Part shown: piece after piece, positions 50,747-61,467 of the stretch | Position numbering within the stretch: the stretch's first letter is position 1 | Layout: each line of letters opens with the position of its first letter | From: Agroathelia rolfsii | Taxonomy: Eukaryota > Basidiomycota > Agaricomycetes > Amylocorticiales > Amylocorticiaceae | Assembly (NCBI GenBank): GCA_018343915.1 | Contig: JABRWF010000003.1 | Span: forward strand, 868,001-932,000 | Reading direction: 5' to 3' | DNA: 64,000 bases | The notes under the pieces: generated by a model | What the model was told of the DNA's origin: nothing | What the model saw: only the letters and a program-made list of their open reading frames with translations | Databases searched by the model: none | Translations under genes and position numbers: made by a program

Positions 50747-50819
50747 TTCCCTCTAACAGACTCGAACTATTGACCTCGTCATTACTAGTGACGCGCTCTA
50801 CCAACTGAGCTAAGAGGGA
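50747..50819 (-). tRNA. tRNA-Thr (anticodon AGT), intronless
   Basis: The minus strand folds as a standard 73-nt tRNA. The acceptor TCCCTCT pairs with AGAGGGA, with discriminator A. The D-arm is GCTC/GAGC, with loop AGTTGGTA. The anticodon stem is CGTCA/TGACG, with loop CTAGTAA giving anticodon AGT. The variable loop is AGGTC, and the T-stem AATAG/CTGTT has loop TTCGAGT. A/B-box sequences (TAGCTCAGTTGG, GTTCGAGTC) are present. It lies alone in a gene-poor region. Confidence 0.95.
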
Positions 50820-52182
50820 ACTTAGGTGAACAACCTAATTCTTAAATAAGTTTTGAAAATATAGAAGATAAAAACTGTACATGTACGACATACGACTGAA
50901 TTCGCAAATTCAACCCAGATTCTGGAAGAATAACGACATAGCAGAAACAAGCCTAGGACGAAATCTTGGGTTTTGCTCGCTTTATCTGCTGGAGTATTAG
51001 TTGATCGCACTGTTCACAATTTCATAAAGATTTTGCATCCCATGATCAGAAACTGTGTTCAGTGATGTTAAACGGACTCGATATGTATCTAATTGATTGT
51101 CGTTGCATCGATATAAGATGTTCAAAATTTCAAAATTCCTTTTTATTGCCAAAATTGCCAAAGATATGAAATGCATATCGGGATTAGATACTGGCATCAG
51201 ATACGAGGTGCGCTCGAGACAATTTGACTATCAATCAAAAATTATCGTAGTTTGACATACCCACTCTAGGCGCAACATCCAGGATGAGCCGGAAATGACA
51301 GCGGTACAAGATGTTATGAAAGGCTCAGCACATGAACATAGATGGATATAGGTACTGCAGGTATCTGGGGCCGGCAGGGCTGAAGTTGATAAAGTCGGAT
51401 ATTTGAAGTCACCAGTTCATATTCCCTGAAAAAGGAAGCAAGTTCGCCAGTTTATCGAAGCCATCCTACGCCCTTGATTGGTGGGTAAATGGGTAATGAA
51501 ACTTAGTCATGATCGTGATATCCTCGATGTGTACCCCCAACTGTCATTCGTACCGTGCAAGAAAAGGGTATTAGGATCTCAGAAGGCAGAGTAATCATAT
51601 GTATGTTAACTGTGGCATAGCTGATGCGGTTTGAGGGTGGCGTCAGACTTATCGGACTCGCGCGTTCATTGGTACTGAGAGCGTAAACGGAGACGGCAAT
51701 ACAGTATTCCCGAGGTATCTATGACTGCGATGGTGATATGGCAAGTGTTCCGGAAGGAAGATAAACACACAGCTTGATGATGTTAGGAGTGAGAGTAGCC
51801 CTCGAAGTTGGAAGATTACGCGCATTATAGCTTGCCCTCGTGACGGGTAACAATGTGACACGGGTTATGGCTGACATTAACGATGGCGTACTAACAGGTG
51901 GCGCGACGACAAGACTCAAGAAAGTTGAAGTAATCTGGAGTACTACCGCCGAGCTCCTATACCCCTGAATGCTAAAGAACTCACATCTCACCACAAGACA
52001 TACAGAAAGGGGCCGCTAACTCAATAATGTGCCAAACCTTGAAGGCGATATATTAAGGGGCTATGCTTATCTTATAAAATCATGCTCGTATACGACTGCC
52101 CCAAGGTTTCGACACTCTCCTCGAAAACTCGTAGAAGCTACCTGGTTCCCTGTATTCCCTGCCGCATTTCATACTCAACAGC
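50820..52182. other. Intergenic, no gene supported
   Basis: 5' flank of the tRNA and of the RhoGAP-like gene. Nothing recognised. Confidence 0.55.
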
Positions 52183-53936
52183 ATGGACTTATATGCTCCT
52201 TTTTGCCCTTGTCCTTCAATTCCCGCAGCTGGTGACAAGTGTCAAACGGGCCCACAGTACTTTCTACGATTGGAAATATCTCATCAAGTTATCAACATGG
52301 ACGTGGCTATCCATGCAGTTCCGACAGAGCTTATACTCTTCCAGGCTGGTCATCCCACCTACGCTCAGGAGTCGTCTAAGATGCGCAAGATGCGATCCAA
52401 CTCCATCGCCGACTACGAATGCGACCGTGCTGCATACGCCTCTGGACAAACCCCTAGCCTGATGATGCCAGATGGTGCTACGGGCTGTTGTAGCTCTATG
52501 AAGACCACGAGCAACAATGCATCACGTAGGGGTGTACCAAAGGAGAAGACCGAGAATTTTTGGAAACGCAGACCAATTACATGTTCCCCTGACGAAGACT
52601 TCTCTGCTATAGTTGCTATCGCGATAGATCATCGCATGATATACCTGAAGGATGTCATTCAGTCCAGGGATTGGAAGGAAATATTTCACTCTATAGCTGA
52701 AGCAAGTGACCATCAAATGGAATTTTACATAGCGGAGGATAGGGGCCGTTACACACCAAGGGACCCACATATCGAGAGTGAGTGTTTGTTCCGCACTCTC
52801 CTTTCCATTTTTTTTCGACACTAATGCATCCGATGGCTTATAGAGGCCCTGGGTACTTCCTTGAGTGAGCTTAACAACTACATACGCTCAGCTGTCAAGA
52901 TCAACGGCTATGTACATGACCTGCCGAAGCTTATTTTTACTTGCGTTGAAGAGATTCTACGGACCCGTGGGTTCCTATTTCTTTTTTTTTATTTTAATTT
53001 AGTCTGCTATGACTGACAATGCCTTTTATCCCAATATACACAGGTATTCACAAAGATGGGCTGTTTTACTCCCCACCTAACATTGACCACCTGAGGCGAC
53101 TAGAAACCGAGTTCGATCAAATACTCTGCGCTCAACCAATGATTCCCATTGACGAAGTTATAACCCGCCCCTCAAAGCATCCCAAGTACCGTCGCAAGAT
53201 TTGCGTCCGTAGACTTTTCGGACAGGAGCCAGAAGCGGAGCTCGAAGTGATGCTGGCTAAGTTCCTCGAATATCTACCGGACCCCGTAATCGGCCACCCT
53301 ATTCAAGAGCTATTCTACGAAGGTTGCTCCGAGCCCACACGGCGACGTGAGGAGTACAAACGGCGTTTGAATGCGGCTGACGCTCCTAATTCTCTCCTTG
53401 AAATCGTCAGGGAAGAGGCACATCAGATTGAACTGGCACGCATCCTGTTACAATACCTCCTCCCATCCCATCTCTCCCTGCTCGCCTATCTCTTCCAATT
53501 CTTCCAGCAGATCCCGTACTCGAAGGAGAACCACGTCTCCCTGGAAGTCATCGCGGAGAAGTTTTACCTCGGATTGCTGGGGAAAGGGACAGAGAAAGAA
53601 AAGGGGGTGTATCTCGTCAGATGGCTCCTTGAGAGGTGGGAGATTATTACGGACGATATGCCTGGTCTCTTGGACCCATCATCTTCCGATGAACACCGCA
53701 GATCGCTCTTGCGTCGGGCGTATAGTGAGACCCATAGCCAGGATGGAGCCTCCCATGTATCTCAGGGGTCGTTTGACACACAGATGCAGTTTGGAAGCTA
53801 CGAGTCTGACGTGGAGATGCGTTATGACTCAGAGGTCCAGGGGATTACTCATGGCATGGATGATTTGTCCATTGATCGAGAACGATCTGTGGATGGGCCC
53901 GTGCTCGTCGACCAAATGGATAAGATGTGCGTGTAA
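52183..53936 (+). CDS. RhoGAP-domain-like protein lacking the arginine finger
   Basis: Exons 52183-52777, 52844-52966, 53044-53936; 536 aa if the ATG at 52183 is used. A second ATG at 52297 (MDVAIHAVPTE) is also possible. The RhoGAP-like fold starts at about residue 215: LPKLIFTCVEEILRTRIHKD then GLFYSPPNIDHLRRLETEFD, LAKFLEYLPDPVIGHPIQEL, RILLQYLLPSHLSLLAYLFQ and VSLEVIAEKFYLGLL. The usual catalytic GIFR-x-SG has Tyr in place of Arg, so GAP catalysis is doubtful; Lys in AKFLEYLPDP is kept. The N-terminal 200 residues have no known domain. The C-terminus is acidic and Ser-rich. It may bind Rho GTPases without activating hydrolysis. Frame intact. Confidence 0.75.
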
Positions 53937-54335
53937 GGAATATGCGTAATAGATCGAACGGATTGCATGGACTATGAAAGGACTCGGACTAATAAGGACT
54001 TGTATATTAATATTGGTGTACTGCTGACTCGCTATTACTAAGAAACTGTACTATATAATGCAAAACAATTGTATCATACCAACAATACGAAATACATAAA
54101 GGTGCATGTTCTAATCTAGTCGAGGGTGGCTGACGACATGACAAATTCTACACAAGAGTTGGCTAAAAGAAGCAAGTTTATGTTGAAAAGTAGTGGATTT
54201 GTAAGCCGTGTGGGTCCATAGCTATTCAAGCGACGGCTCCGCTGGTCGCATCTCATCCTTGTTCTCATATCCATACCCTGTGCCAGTCGCCCTCAGCCAG
54301 CTTTAGCCCAACTTGATACCAACAATACCTTCGTA
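53937..54335. other. Intergenic, no feature seen
   Basis: AT-rich 3' flank of the RhoGAP-like gene and 5' flank of the next gene. Confidence 0.6.
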
Positions 54336-55151
54336 ATGAACTTTGCCAACAGCGATCCCAATCTTATTCTCGTCGCTCCGCGACCTGTCCGCTTTCACAG
54401 CAACCCCGTTCGTTTCAGACCCCCCACGGTCTCCCCGCTGGCCCTTGACCACATCAAGACCAATGCAGACTCGGAGAACATGGAGCCTATTGACTTGTCA
54501 GCCGAATTAAGCGACAAGGAGATCCGGCCATCCAATCGGTAAGTCACACTATTCACTCACATTGAAACCTGGCAATGAATGGCTTATCATTATACACGAA
54601 CGTTCAGCATGACGCCCCCAGCAGAGGCTCTGGAGGAATTCCTATCCATTTTGAAGCCATCGCTTCTCCGTTCGACATCTCCTTTGATGCGCACACACCG
54701 AAATACGGGAAGTATAACCATGCCGTCTTTCACCTCTTACGCATTCACCCCCCGTTTCGAGGTCATTACTTCACCCAAGTTCTCATCCGTTGAGGAGATC
54801 GATTTTCAGAGGATGAGCTCCCCTCGGCTTGCGGCAGATCAGTCACCCGAGCAATTGAGGAGCGATATAGACTTCCCATGGGCGATATCGTCTTCTGTCA
54901 TCTGTATGTATATTAACTCCATGGCGGCTGACCCGATTGACCTTATAATCTCTTTTATCTTAGCCATCCCTGCGTCTCCAGTCGCACGTCAAGGTGCCCG
55001 TAACCCATTCTATCGCAACATGACAATTCCAGATCATGTCCAAACGAACGAGGCTCCAGCTGTGGCTCCACATGCTCAGACGGCCTCCCCTCTGGGCCCG
55101 GCTGTCATCCCACTTCCCCCGCCCACTCCCTCCGAATTTAGGGAGTTGTAA
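54336..55151 (+). CDS. Hypothetical protein
   Basis: Exons 54336-54538, 54608-54903, 54964-55151; 228 aa with consistent phases and GT-AG introns (69 and 60 nt). Not recognised. The protein is low in structure and rich in Ser, Pro and Thr. Notable segments are LILVAPRPVRFHSNPVRF at the N-terminus, EALEEFLSILKPSLL and a Pro-rich C-terminus ending PLPPPTPSEFREL. No signal peptide or membrane segment. Small size and good exon structure support a real gene; function cannot be inferred. Confidence 0.6.
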
Positions 55152-55693
55152 ATGTTCCAAACCCCGATTTTCAAATCATTTCTTCTTTTCCACTACTTTT
55201 TAGGGAAGGAAAGGACCAACCATTACTACCGCCCAGATACCCAATAACGAACGGCATTCCTCATTATTATCAACACGTCAAGAAGACTTTATGTCCATAA
55301 AGGATCATTTGTACCCCTATGTTTTTGTCATTTTTTTCTTTCTACTCTTCCAGATTCAGATCTACGTTTTTGCTACGTCAACTGCGCTCCTTTTCTCCTT
55401 TCTCCTTTCTCCTTTCTCCTTTCTCCTTTCTCCTATTCCTTTTTCTTTACTCTACCACTACTATACAGTTCCGCATTGCGAGTTTTCTCTATCTCTGGCT
55501 ACCTTATTTAAGCATATACTTCGACTCTAGCATCTCTTTCTCGTGTTTTTCTTCTTCTCTATATTCCGATTTGTCACTCGCTATTACTATTACATACTAG
55601 ATGAACATGGAAATCTAATAATTATCAGTTGCCCATAACCATAACCTCTCGTAATCTATCCGAACAAAAGACGTATGACACCACCCCGAAATT
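55152..55693. other. Intergenic with pyrimidine-rich tandem repeat
   Basis: Convergent 3' ends of the hypothetical gene and the M24 peptidase. It contains the heptamer repeat at 55392-55434. No gene. Confidence 0.65.
55392..55434. repeat. (TTTCTCC)6 tandem repeat
   Basis: About six head-to-tail copies of the 7-mer TTTCTCC, followed by a degenerate copy. Confidence 0.85.
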
Positions 55694-57366
55694 TCAAGGA
55701 TGCCATGGATCCACCGCCGCACCTCCAACCTTTGCGGTGAAGAAGACAGATTCACCCGCCTCGTTGATGTAAAAGCAGTCTTCTAGCCGTACGCCAGCCT
55801 AAGCGAGAATATAAGAAGCAGAGAATGATAACGTGGATTAGCCATTATCTGAGTTCCACAGTGGCGAGGTTGATGGCTCGGACGGGGAGAGCTTACCTCG
55901 CCTTCGATATACACGCCTGGTTCATTGGAGAACGAGTGGCCGGGGAGTATGACATCTTGGCTGTTTGCGACGAGATAAGGCGCCTCGTGTACTTCTAAGC
56001 CGATCCCTAGTACACGACGTAACAACGTACAGAGGAAAAGAAAGGGAAAGAAGGGAGAGATAAGAAGGTTAGTTTAAATACCCGAGGTTTGTTTGGGTGA
56101 TAGTCGGGTTACGACGCACCGTGACCTAAGCGGTGAGCAAAGTACCTCCCATACCCACGCTCCGTGAGTAGGCTTCTGGCTTCACCGTCGACACTGCCTG
56201 TCAGTACTCCTGCACGAGCGGCGGAGGCTGCTGCGGATTGAGCGCTTTGAACGCTATACCAGATATCAAGTTGGGAGGGACTGATTTGGGATTCTGATAA
56301 TGCGAATGTCTGGGAGAAAGAATAGGATTAGGGATCGAGGCAAGTTTATCTGTATCTGTAGACAATAGCTTACACGAGTGAGGTCGCTTTGATATCCGTG
56401 CAGCGCTCCCCCCGTATCGATGAGAACGAAGTCTGATTTGCCCAAGGCGCGATCTGTACCGCTACCATGGGGTAGGGCTGCGTTCTCTGTAAAGTAGAGT
56501 ATGAGCATATCAATTGAGCTCCCGGGATGCATAAGTCGAATGACAGAAGAAATCCGGCACATACCGCCAAAGAGTACCAAAGCCCAGGGATTGGTTAACC
56601 CAGCGGCCCTGAGTGCGTTCTGCATCAGAGCGCGCGTCTGCGATTCGTGTATGCCGATATACATCTCTTCTCTCACTTTACGGAGAGCCAATAGAGTCAC
56701 TTCATTCACACAGTTCATCAGGGCGATTTCTGCAGAGGATTTCTGTTCGCGCAGTCGTCTGATTTCGAGTAGTGCCGATTGCACTTCGACACCCCGAGAT
56801 GATGCAGCACGGAGGCCATCCACGATAAAGTGCCTAATTGAGTTTTCGACAAAGATGGTGGTATTCTCCTTGATAGCTTCAGCGGCAATCTGGTATGGGT
56901 TGGCGGATTCTTGCCATTCAGGGTAGGACACGCCCCCTTCGGAGGGAACGACGAGCAACTTGGCGCGTGTGGCCTCAAAGGAGGGCGTCAGTACGCTGAT
57001 ACGAGGCTCGACCTCACCTTCAGATCGTACGACGGGCTCGATGATAAGTAACAAGGGGCGCTCGGAGAGTTTCCAGGAGAGGGAGGAGATGTTGGCAAAG
57101 TAACCTGCGTTTGGGCCAGGTTCCGCAATATATGCAGAAGCGTTGAGACGGTGCAGGGCATTTGCTAGGGCGCGTTGTCTGGAATAAAATTCGGATGGGC
57201 CAATGGGCTCAGCCGCGGCGCAGTGCTCTGCTAGGTTGTAGAAAGTTGTACGACCTGGAACCGGGGTAAGAATGGAAAACGGGAAGAGATCGACCAAGCC
57301 GAAGAGTTGGATATATAGAATCGTGGCGATCAAAACAGCAAAGATGTTCTGGTATATACGAAGCAT
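55694..57366 (-). CDS. Metallopeptidase M24B (aminopeptidase P-type), membrane anchored
   Basis: Xaa-Pro aminopeptidase/prolidase family; cleaves peptides next to proline. Exons 57366-56565, 56486-56374, 56309-56120, 56006-55897, 55798-55694; 439 aa. Residues 5-27 (NIFAVLIATILYIQLFGLVD) form a signal anchor, so the enzyme is probably membrane bound or secreted. Creatinase-N-like domain follows. The metal-binding set of the pita-bread fold is visible: two Asp in DTGGALHGYQSDLTRTF, His in RLGHGIGLEVHE, Glu in FSNEPGVYIEGE and Glu in GVRLED. Substrate-binding His in ENAALPHGSG. All five ligands are present, so it should be active. All introns are GT-AG. Confidence 0.92.
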
Positions 57367-57882
57367 GGGTATATCGTCAGTATAGACATAGGATTACTAC
57401 TGCGAGATTGGTTCGTTTACGGACAACCCGAGTGTAGTATGCCAGTATAGGATGTTGGTAACGATTGCGGTTGTCAGAAAGAGAAATGACGTTCTGGTAA
57501 GGTTTCCCCATGACGGTTGATAGTGTTCCAAGAACAAGCCCTCTGTGATATTAGTAGTAGTGCTCTGGAGAGTACAGCCTTGGAAATAAAGTAAAATGAT
57601 CACAGCCTCGCTCCGAGTCGGTGACTCGTGTTGCCAGTGTGGTGTTGGCTCGTCGTGGCTGGCTTACATCAGCAAGCTGCTTACACAATCAAGATGATCC
57701 CCGGGCCGGTGATGGTGAGAGCCGGATGCATGTGAAATGGCTTCTCTGCCCCGCAACAAGGCCGTTCGGGCTTGATTGGGACTTGGACCGTTGGGGTTTA
57801 CGCACCAGAGCACTCGTTGCTGGTCAAAACAACACTATAACTACTGACATCTCACTCTCTGTTGTCGTAAACACAGACCACC
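57367..57882. other. Intergenic: divergent promoters of the M24 peptidase and LACS copy 2
   Basis: No clear TATA box and no supported gene. An open stretch at 57397-57603 on the minus strand has hydrophobic residues but no splice link to the peptidase. Confidence 0.55.
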
Positions 57883-60800
57883 ATGTTGAACTTACAACAG
57901 CTTATGCCCCCTTACCCGGAGCCTATTGACTACCAGCACCAGTCTATCGAGGTCCCGGGAACGAAGAAGCCAGGACAGACAGGTGAGCACCACTCAGTGT
58001 CATATTTCTACTGTGATTCGCGCCTAACAATCATATTTGATTCACCCAGCACACTACCGGAATGGTATACATTTCACTGTGATGATCAGCATAGGCGCCC
58101 TGAAGACTCATCCTTCTACCCATCTCAGGCATATGGGGTCTTGTAGACCATAGCACACCTAATGTCTTGAGGACGTGTACGGATCTATTCGATAGTGGTC
58201 TTCACCTCTCCCGAAACAAGCCGTTCCTCGGCCATCGTCCAATTGTGTCCCAAAAGCCGCTCAAGTTCTCGGACACGTACGTCTGGCAGACATACGCCGA
58301 GGTTGATGTACGCAGGCGGAACGTCGGCAGTGCACTTTCTCACTTGTTTGAAACTGGCGTATTGGGCGGTGGAGAGCTTCGTTCGGTTGGTATTTGGTCC
58401 TTGAACAGACCTGGTGAGTTCAAAGCTGTATGAATTTGATGGTTGTACATTCCCGGCTAACTGCGCATTTAGAATGGCAAATAGTCGACTTGGCTCTTCA
58501 AGCTTATCAGCTGGTTGGCGTGTCATTATATGACACTCTGGGCAGAGATGCTGTTGGTAAGTGATTTTCCACTGTCATCATGTATCGTTACTCATAAAGT
58601 AATGATTTTAGAATATATGTTAGTTTGGGAATTCTCTCCGAATACACTCTTACTTATTTGCTTCTAGTATTAATCATGCTCATACCACGGCTATATTCGC
58701 GACTTCTCAGCACATCTCATCCCTCCTCAAGCTTGCTCCGAAGATTCCTCATCTTCGTCTCATCGTATCATTTGACCCTCTCTCACCCGACGCTAAACAC
58801 GCTCTTAAGACATGGGGAGAGACTTACAACATTCGAGTACTGGAGTTGCATGAAAGTCAGTTACATTGTTACCACCTTTTGCTTGTATCGATTCTAACTC
58901 TTGGTTAGTCGAGGAACTAGGAAAGAAGCAGCTTCGTGAGCCCATTCCCGCCAAAATTGACGATATTGCTTCGTTATGCTACACCTCTGTGAGGAACCTT
59001 CCTATATACCTATCATAAATCATTTCTGATGCACTTGTATTGGACAGGGTACCACCAGTAACCCCAAGGGTGTTGTTCTGAAGCACGGCATGCTTGGTCT
59101 CTCCTCTCAAGTTAACCTCTACGGTTTCCCCTTTGCGGACCGCACCGAACAGCCCGTCCTTATCTCATACCTTCCCCTCGCCCATATTTATGAGGCACGT
59201 ACAATACATCTCATTCTATCCATCCTTACCAACAACGCTAACTCAAATATATGCGAAACAAAATACAGCGTGTTCTCGAACTAGCATTCACCGCGATCGG
59301 CGGTCGCATTGGGTTCTTCACGGGCGACCCCCTCCGCCTTCTGGAGGACGCGCAGACGCTGCGCCCTCATTTCTTCCCCTCCGTGCCGCGTGTGCTTAAC
59401 CGCGTCTACCAGTCGGCCATGGCCGCAGGCGAGGCGCCCGGCATCAAGGGCAAGTTGTTTAAGAAGGCGCTGGCGACCAAGTTGGAGCAGCTGAAAACGA
59501 CGGGGAAGACGACGCATCCGCTGTGGGACCGGCTTGTCTTCAAAAAGGTGGGTGAAAAAAATCCCTTGAATGATAGGCTTTTCGCTTTTTTTTTCACCTT
59601 GGGAGCTCACTTTTTACTGTTCTTTTGTGTTAAAAGATTCAAGCCGTCCTCGGCGGTAATTTGATGTTGGTTTCGACTGGGTCTGCTCCGATTAGTCCGG
59701 ATGTGATGGACTTTTTGAAGATTTCACTCGGATGCCATGTTATTGAAGGTAAGTGTTATAATTTCAGCTTCTTTTGATACATTGTATAAGTGACTGACTA
59801 TGTTTGTTAGGGTAAGCATTAAAGGAGCATTCATTCCCCGAGATTGCTAAAAGCTTTACTATAATATAGCTACGCCATGACCGAGAACTGCGCCACCTGC
59901 ACGCACTGCTTACCTGATGATAACGGTTCTACTGGAACTGTTGGCCCACCTCAGGTACTTGAACATTTTTTCCATCTCCAATTTTTTTTTGCATGCTTAA
60001 ATTTCGTTTAGCCCATCAACGAAATCAAGCTGGTCGACGTGCCTGCTATGGGCTACACATCCGAAGACAAGCCTAACCCTCGTGGAGAGCTCTGTGTCCG
60101 TGGCCCGAACTGCTTTAACGAGTACTACAAAGGTACGACCGCAATAGCACAACCACCATTAGAATGTGTTCTGATGCTGTTGGTTATGTCATCAAGACGA
60201 GAAGAACACTCGTGAGGCGGTCGAACCTGATGGTTGGATCCACACTGGCGACGTTGCTGAGATCGATTCCTGTGGCCGCTTCAAGATCATTGACCGTGTC
60301 AAGGTATGCACTTATGACTAAGTTTTGTCATAGATACAGTTCATTGATTCTCTTTCTTGCGCCTACAAACAGAACATTATGAAGCTGGCCCAAGGCGAAT
60401 ACGTCGCCCTCGAGAAGATCGAGAACCTGTACAGCGTTGCGCCTTATGTCGCGCAGATATACGTGCACGGCGACTCCCTTCAGCCGTACCTCATTGCTGT
60501 CATTGTCCCTGATCCCGTGCAGTTGTCCGCACTGGCGAGTAAAGTCTTTGGCTCCAAGGTGGCTCCCGAGGACACGGCCGCATTGGAAAAGGCAGTTGCC
60601 GATGCACGGATCTCAGAGGCTGTGTTGCAGGCGATCACAGTTGAGGCAAAGAAGAATGGGTTGAAGGGGTGCGTTTTTTTCTTCTTCTTTGTATGGTGTT
60701 GTATTCGAATCAACTGACTATTGAGCAGCTTTGAGATGATCAAGCGCATCCACCTGTCGAACTCGCTCTTCTCGATTGAGGACGGCACGCTCACGCCCAC

Positions 60801-60900
60801 GTTCAAGATCAAGCGCAAGGATGCGTACAACAAATACAAAGCGGAGCTAGATGCATTGTATGACCTCGGAGAGCCCACTGCTTCTTCGTCGAAGCTCTAA
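57883..60900 (+). CDS. Long-chain acyl-CoA synthetase (AMP-binding), copy 2
   Basis: Same reaction as the paralogue at 3.7-6.7 kb. Sixteen exons: 57883-57982, 58050-58064, 58129-58413, 58473-58556, 58612-58618, 58668-58855, 58909-58988, 59048-59194, 59269-59547, 59637-59748, 59811, 59870-59954, 60012-60132, 60197-60303, 60373-60668, 60729-60900; 692 aa. Motifs: [63 protein letters not shown] and [19 protein letters not shown]. It keeps Glu in HIYER and GPNCF, unlike copy 1, and looks like the main enzyme. Oddities: exons of 15, 7 and 1 nt, and a GC-AG intron at 59195-59268. It has three introns more than copy 1, at 58065-58128, 59812-59869 and 59955-60011. Confidence 0.9.
59195..59268 (+). 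other. GC-AG intron in LACS copy 2
   Basis: Donor GAG|GCACGT, acceptor AATACAG|CG. Splicing here joins HIYE to RVLEL, the family text. Using the nearby GT at 59199 shifts the frame. Confidence 0.75.
59811..59811 (+). other. Candidate single-nucleotide exon
   Basis: Exon 59637-59748 ends ...ATTGAAG and exon 59870 starts CTACGCC. One extra G is needed to read EGYAMTEN. The sequence offers it as the single G at 59811, between TTTGTTAG (59803-59810) and GTAAGC (59812-59817). That gives introns of 62 and 58 nt, normal sizes here. The 1+85+121 nt of the exons equal the 207-nt exon of copy 1. Confidence 0.65.
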
Positions 60901-61467
60901 GCGATCTGCGACAGCAGTAGCGTCGTAGAACTAATATCTGTAGTGGTTGTCGTACCAGTAGTTTTCTTGTATACTACTAACCTAATAAGGCTGTGCTCAT
61001 ACTTACACGGAATTGGATTTCCTTTCCTTTCTCTGCTACGGTACCGATTGTAAGACAAGATGCTGTCCGAGTCCTTGACCAGTGGCTATGCTATGTTTCG
61101 AATGATGTTTGATTGATATGTTATAAGGTGCATGCAATGCAAAAATGCAGTGCTGAAGGAAACTTCCAAGTCTTCAAAGCTTCGAGGATCAAAAGGCTAT
61201 GCTCAAATTTGCCTATGTCCCACACTACGCTGCGGCGCAAGGTGGAGGAACAAGCACTGGTTCAAGTCATCGCTAGTCATCAATAATGCGCTCATATTAC
61301 ATTTGCATCAAGCCATCAGTAAATATCCCCGTTAGGAAACCTCTCTTTCGTGCCTGCGCATATAAAACACTCTCCCCGACTTCATCATCCACAACGACTA
61401 CGACCAACTAGCAGCAGCAGCAGTAGCAGCAGTTCTGGTCTATAAGTAATTCGGACAGCAAAGAAAA
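60901..61467. other. Intergenic with promoter of the penta-EF-hand gene
   Basis: TATA box at 61361-61367 and an (AGC)n-type run at 61411-61432 in the 5' leader. No gene. Confidence 0.6.
61361..61367 (+). promoter_or_regulatory. TATA box of the penta-EF-hand gene
   Basis: TATAAAA about 101-107 bases before the ATG at 61468. Confidence 0.6.

Noticed and set aside
55319..55600. Open stretches rich in Phe, Leu and Ser over the heptamer repeat
   Set aside because: They are translations of the (TTTCTCC)n repeat and its pyrimidine-rich surroundings.
57397..57603. Minus-strand open stretch with a hydrophobic segment upstream of the M24 peptidase
   Set aside because: The peptidase already has its own start and signal anchor at 57366, and no splice connection was found.
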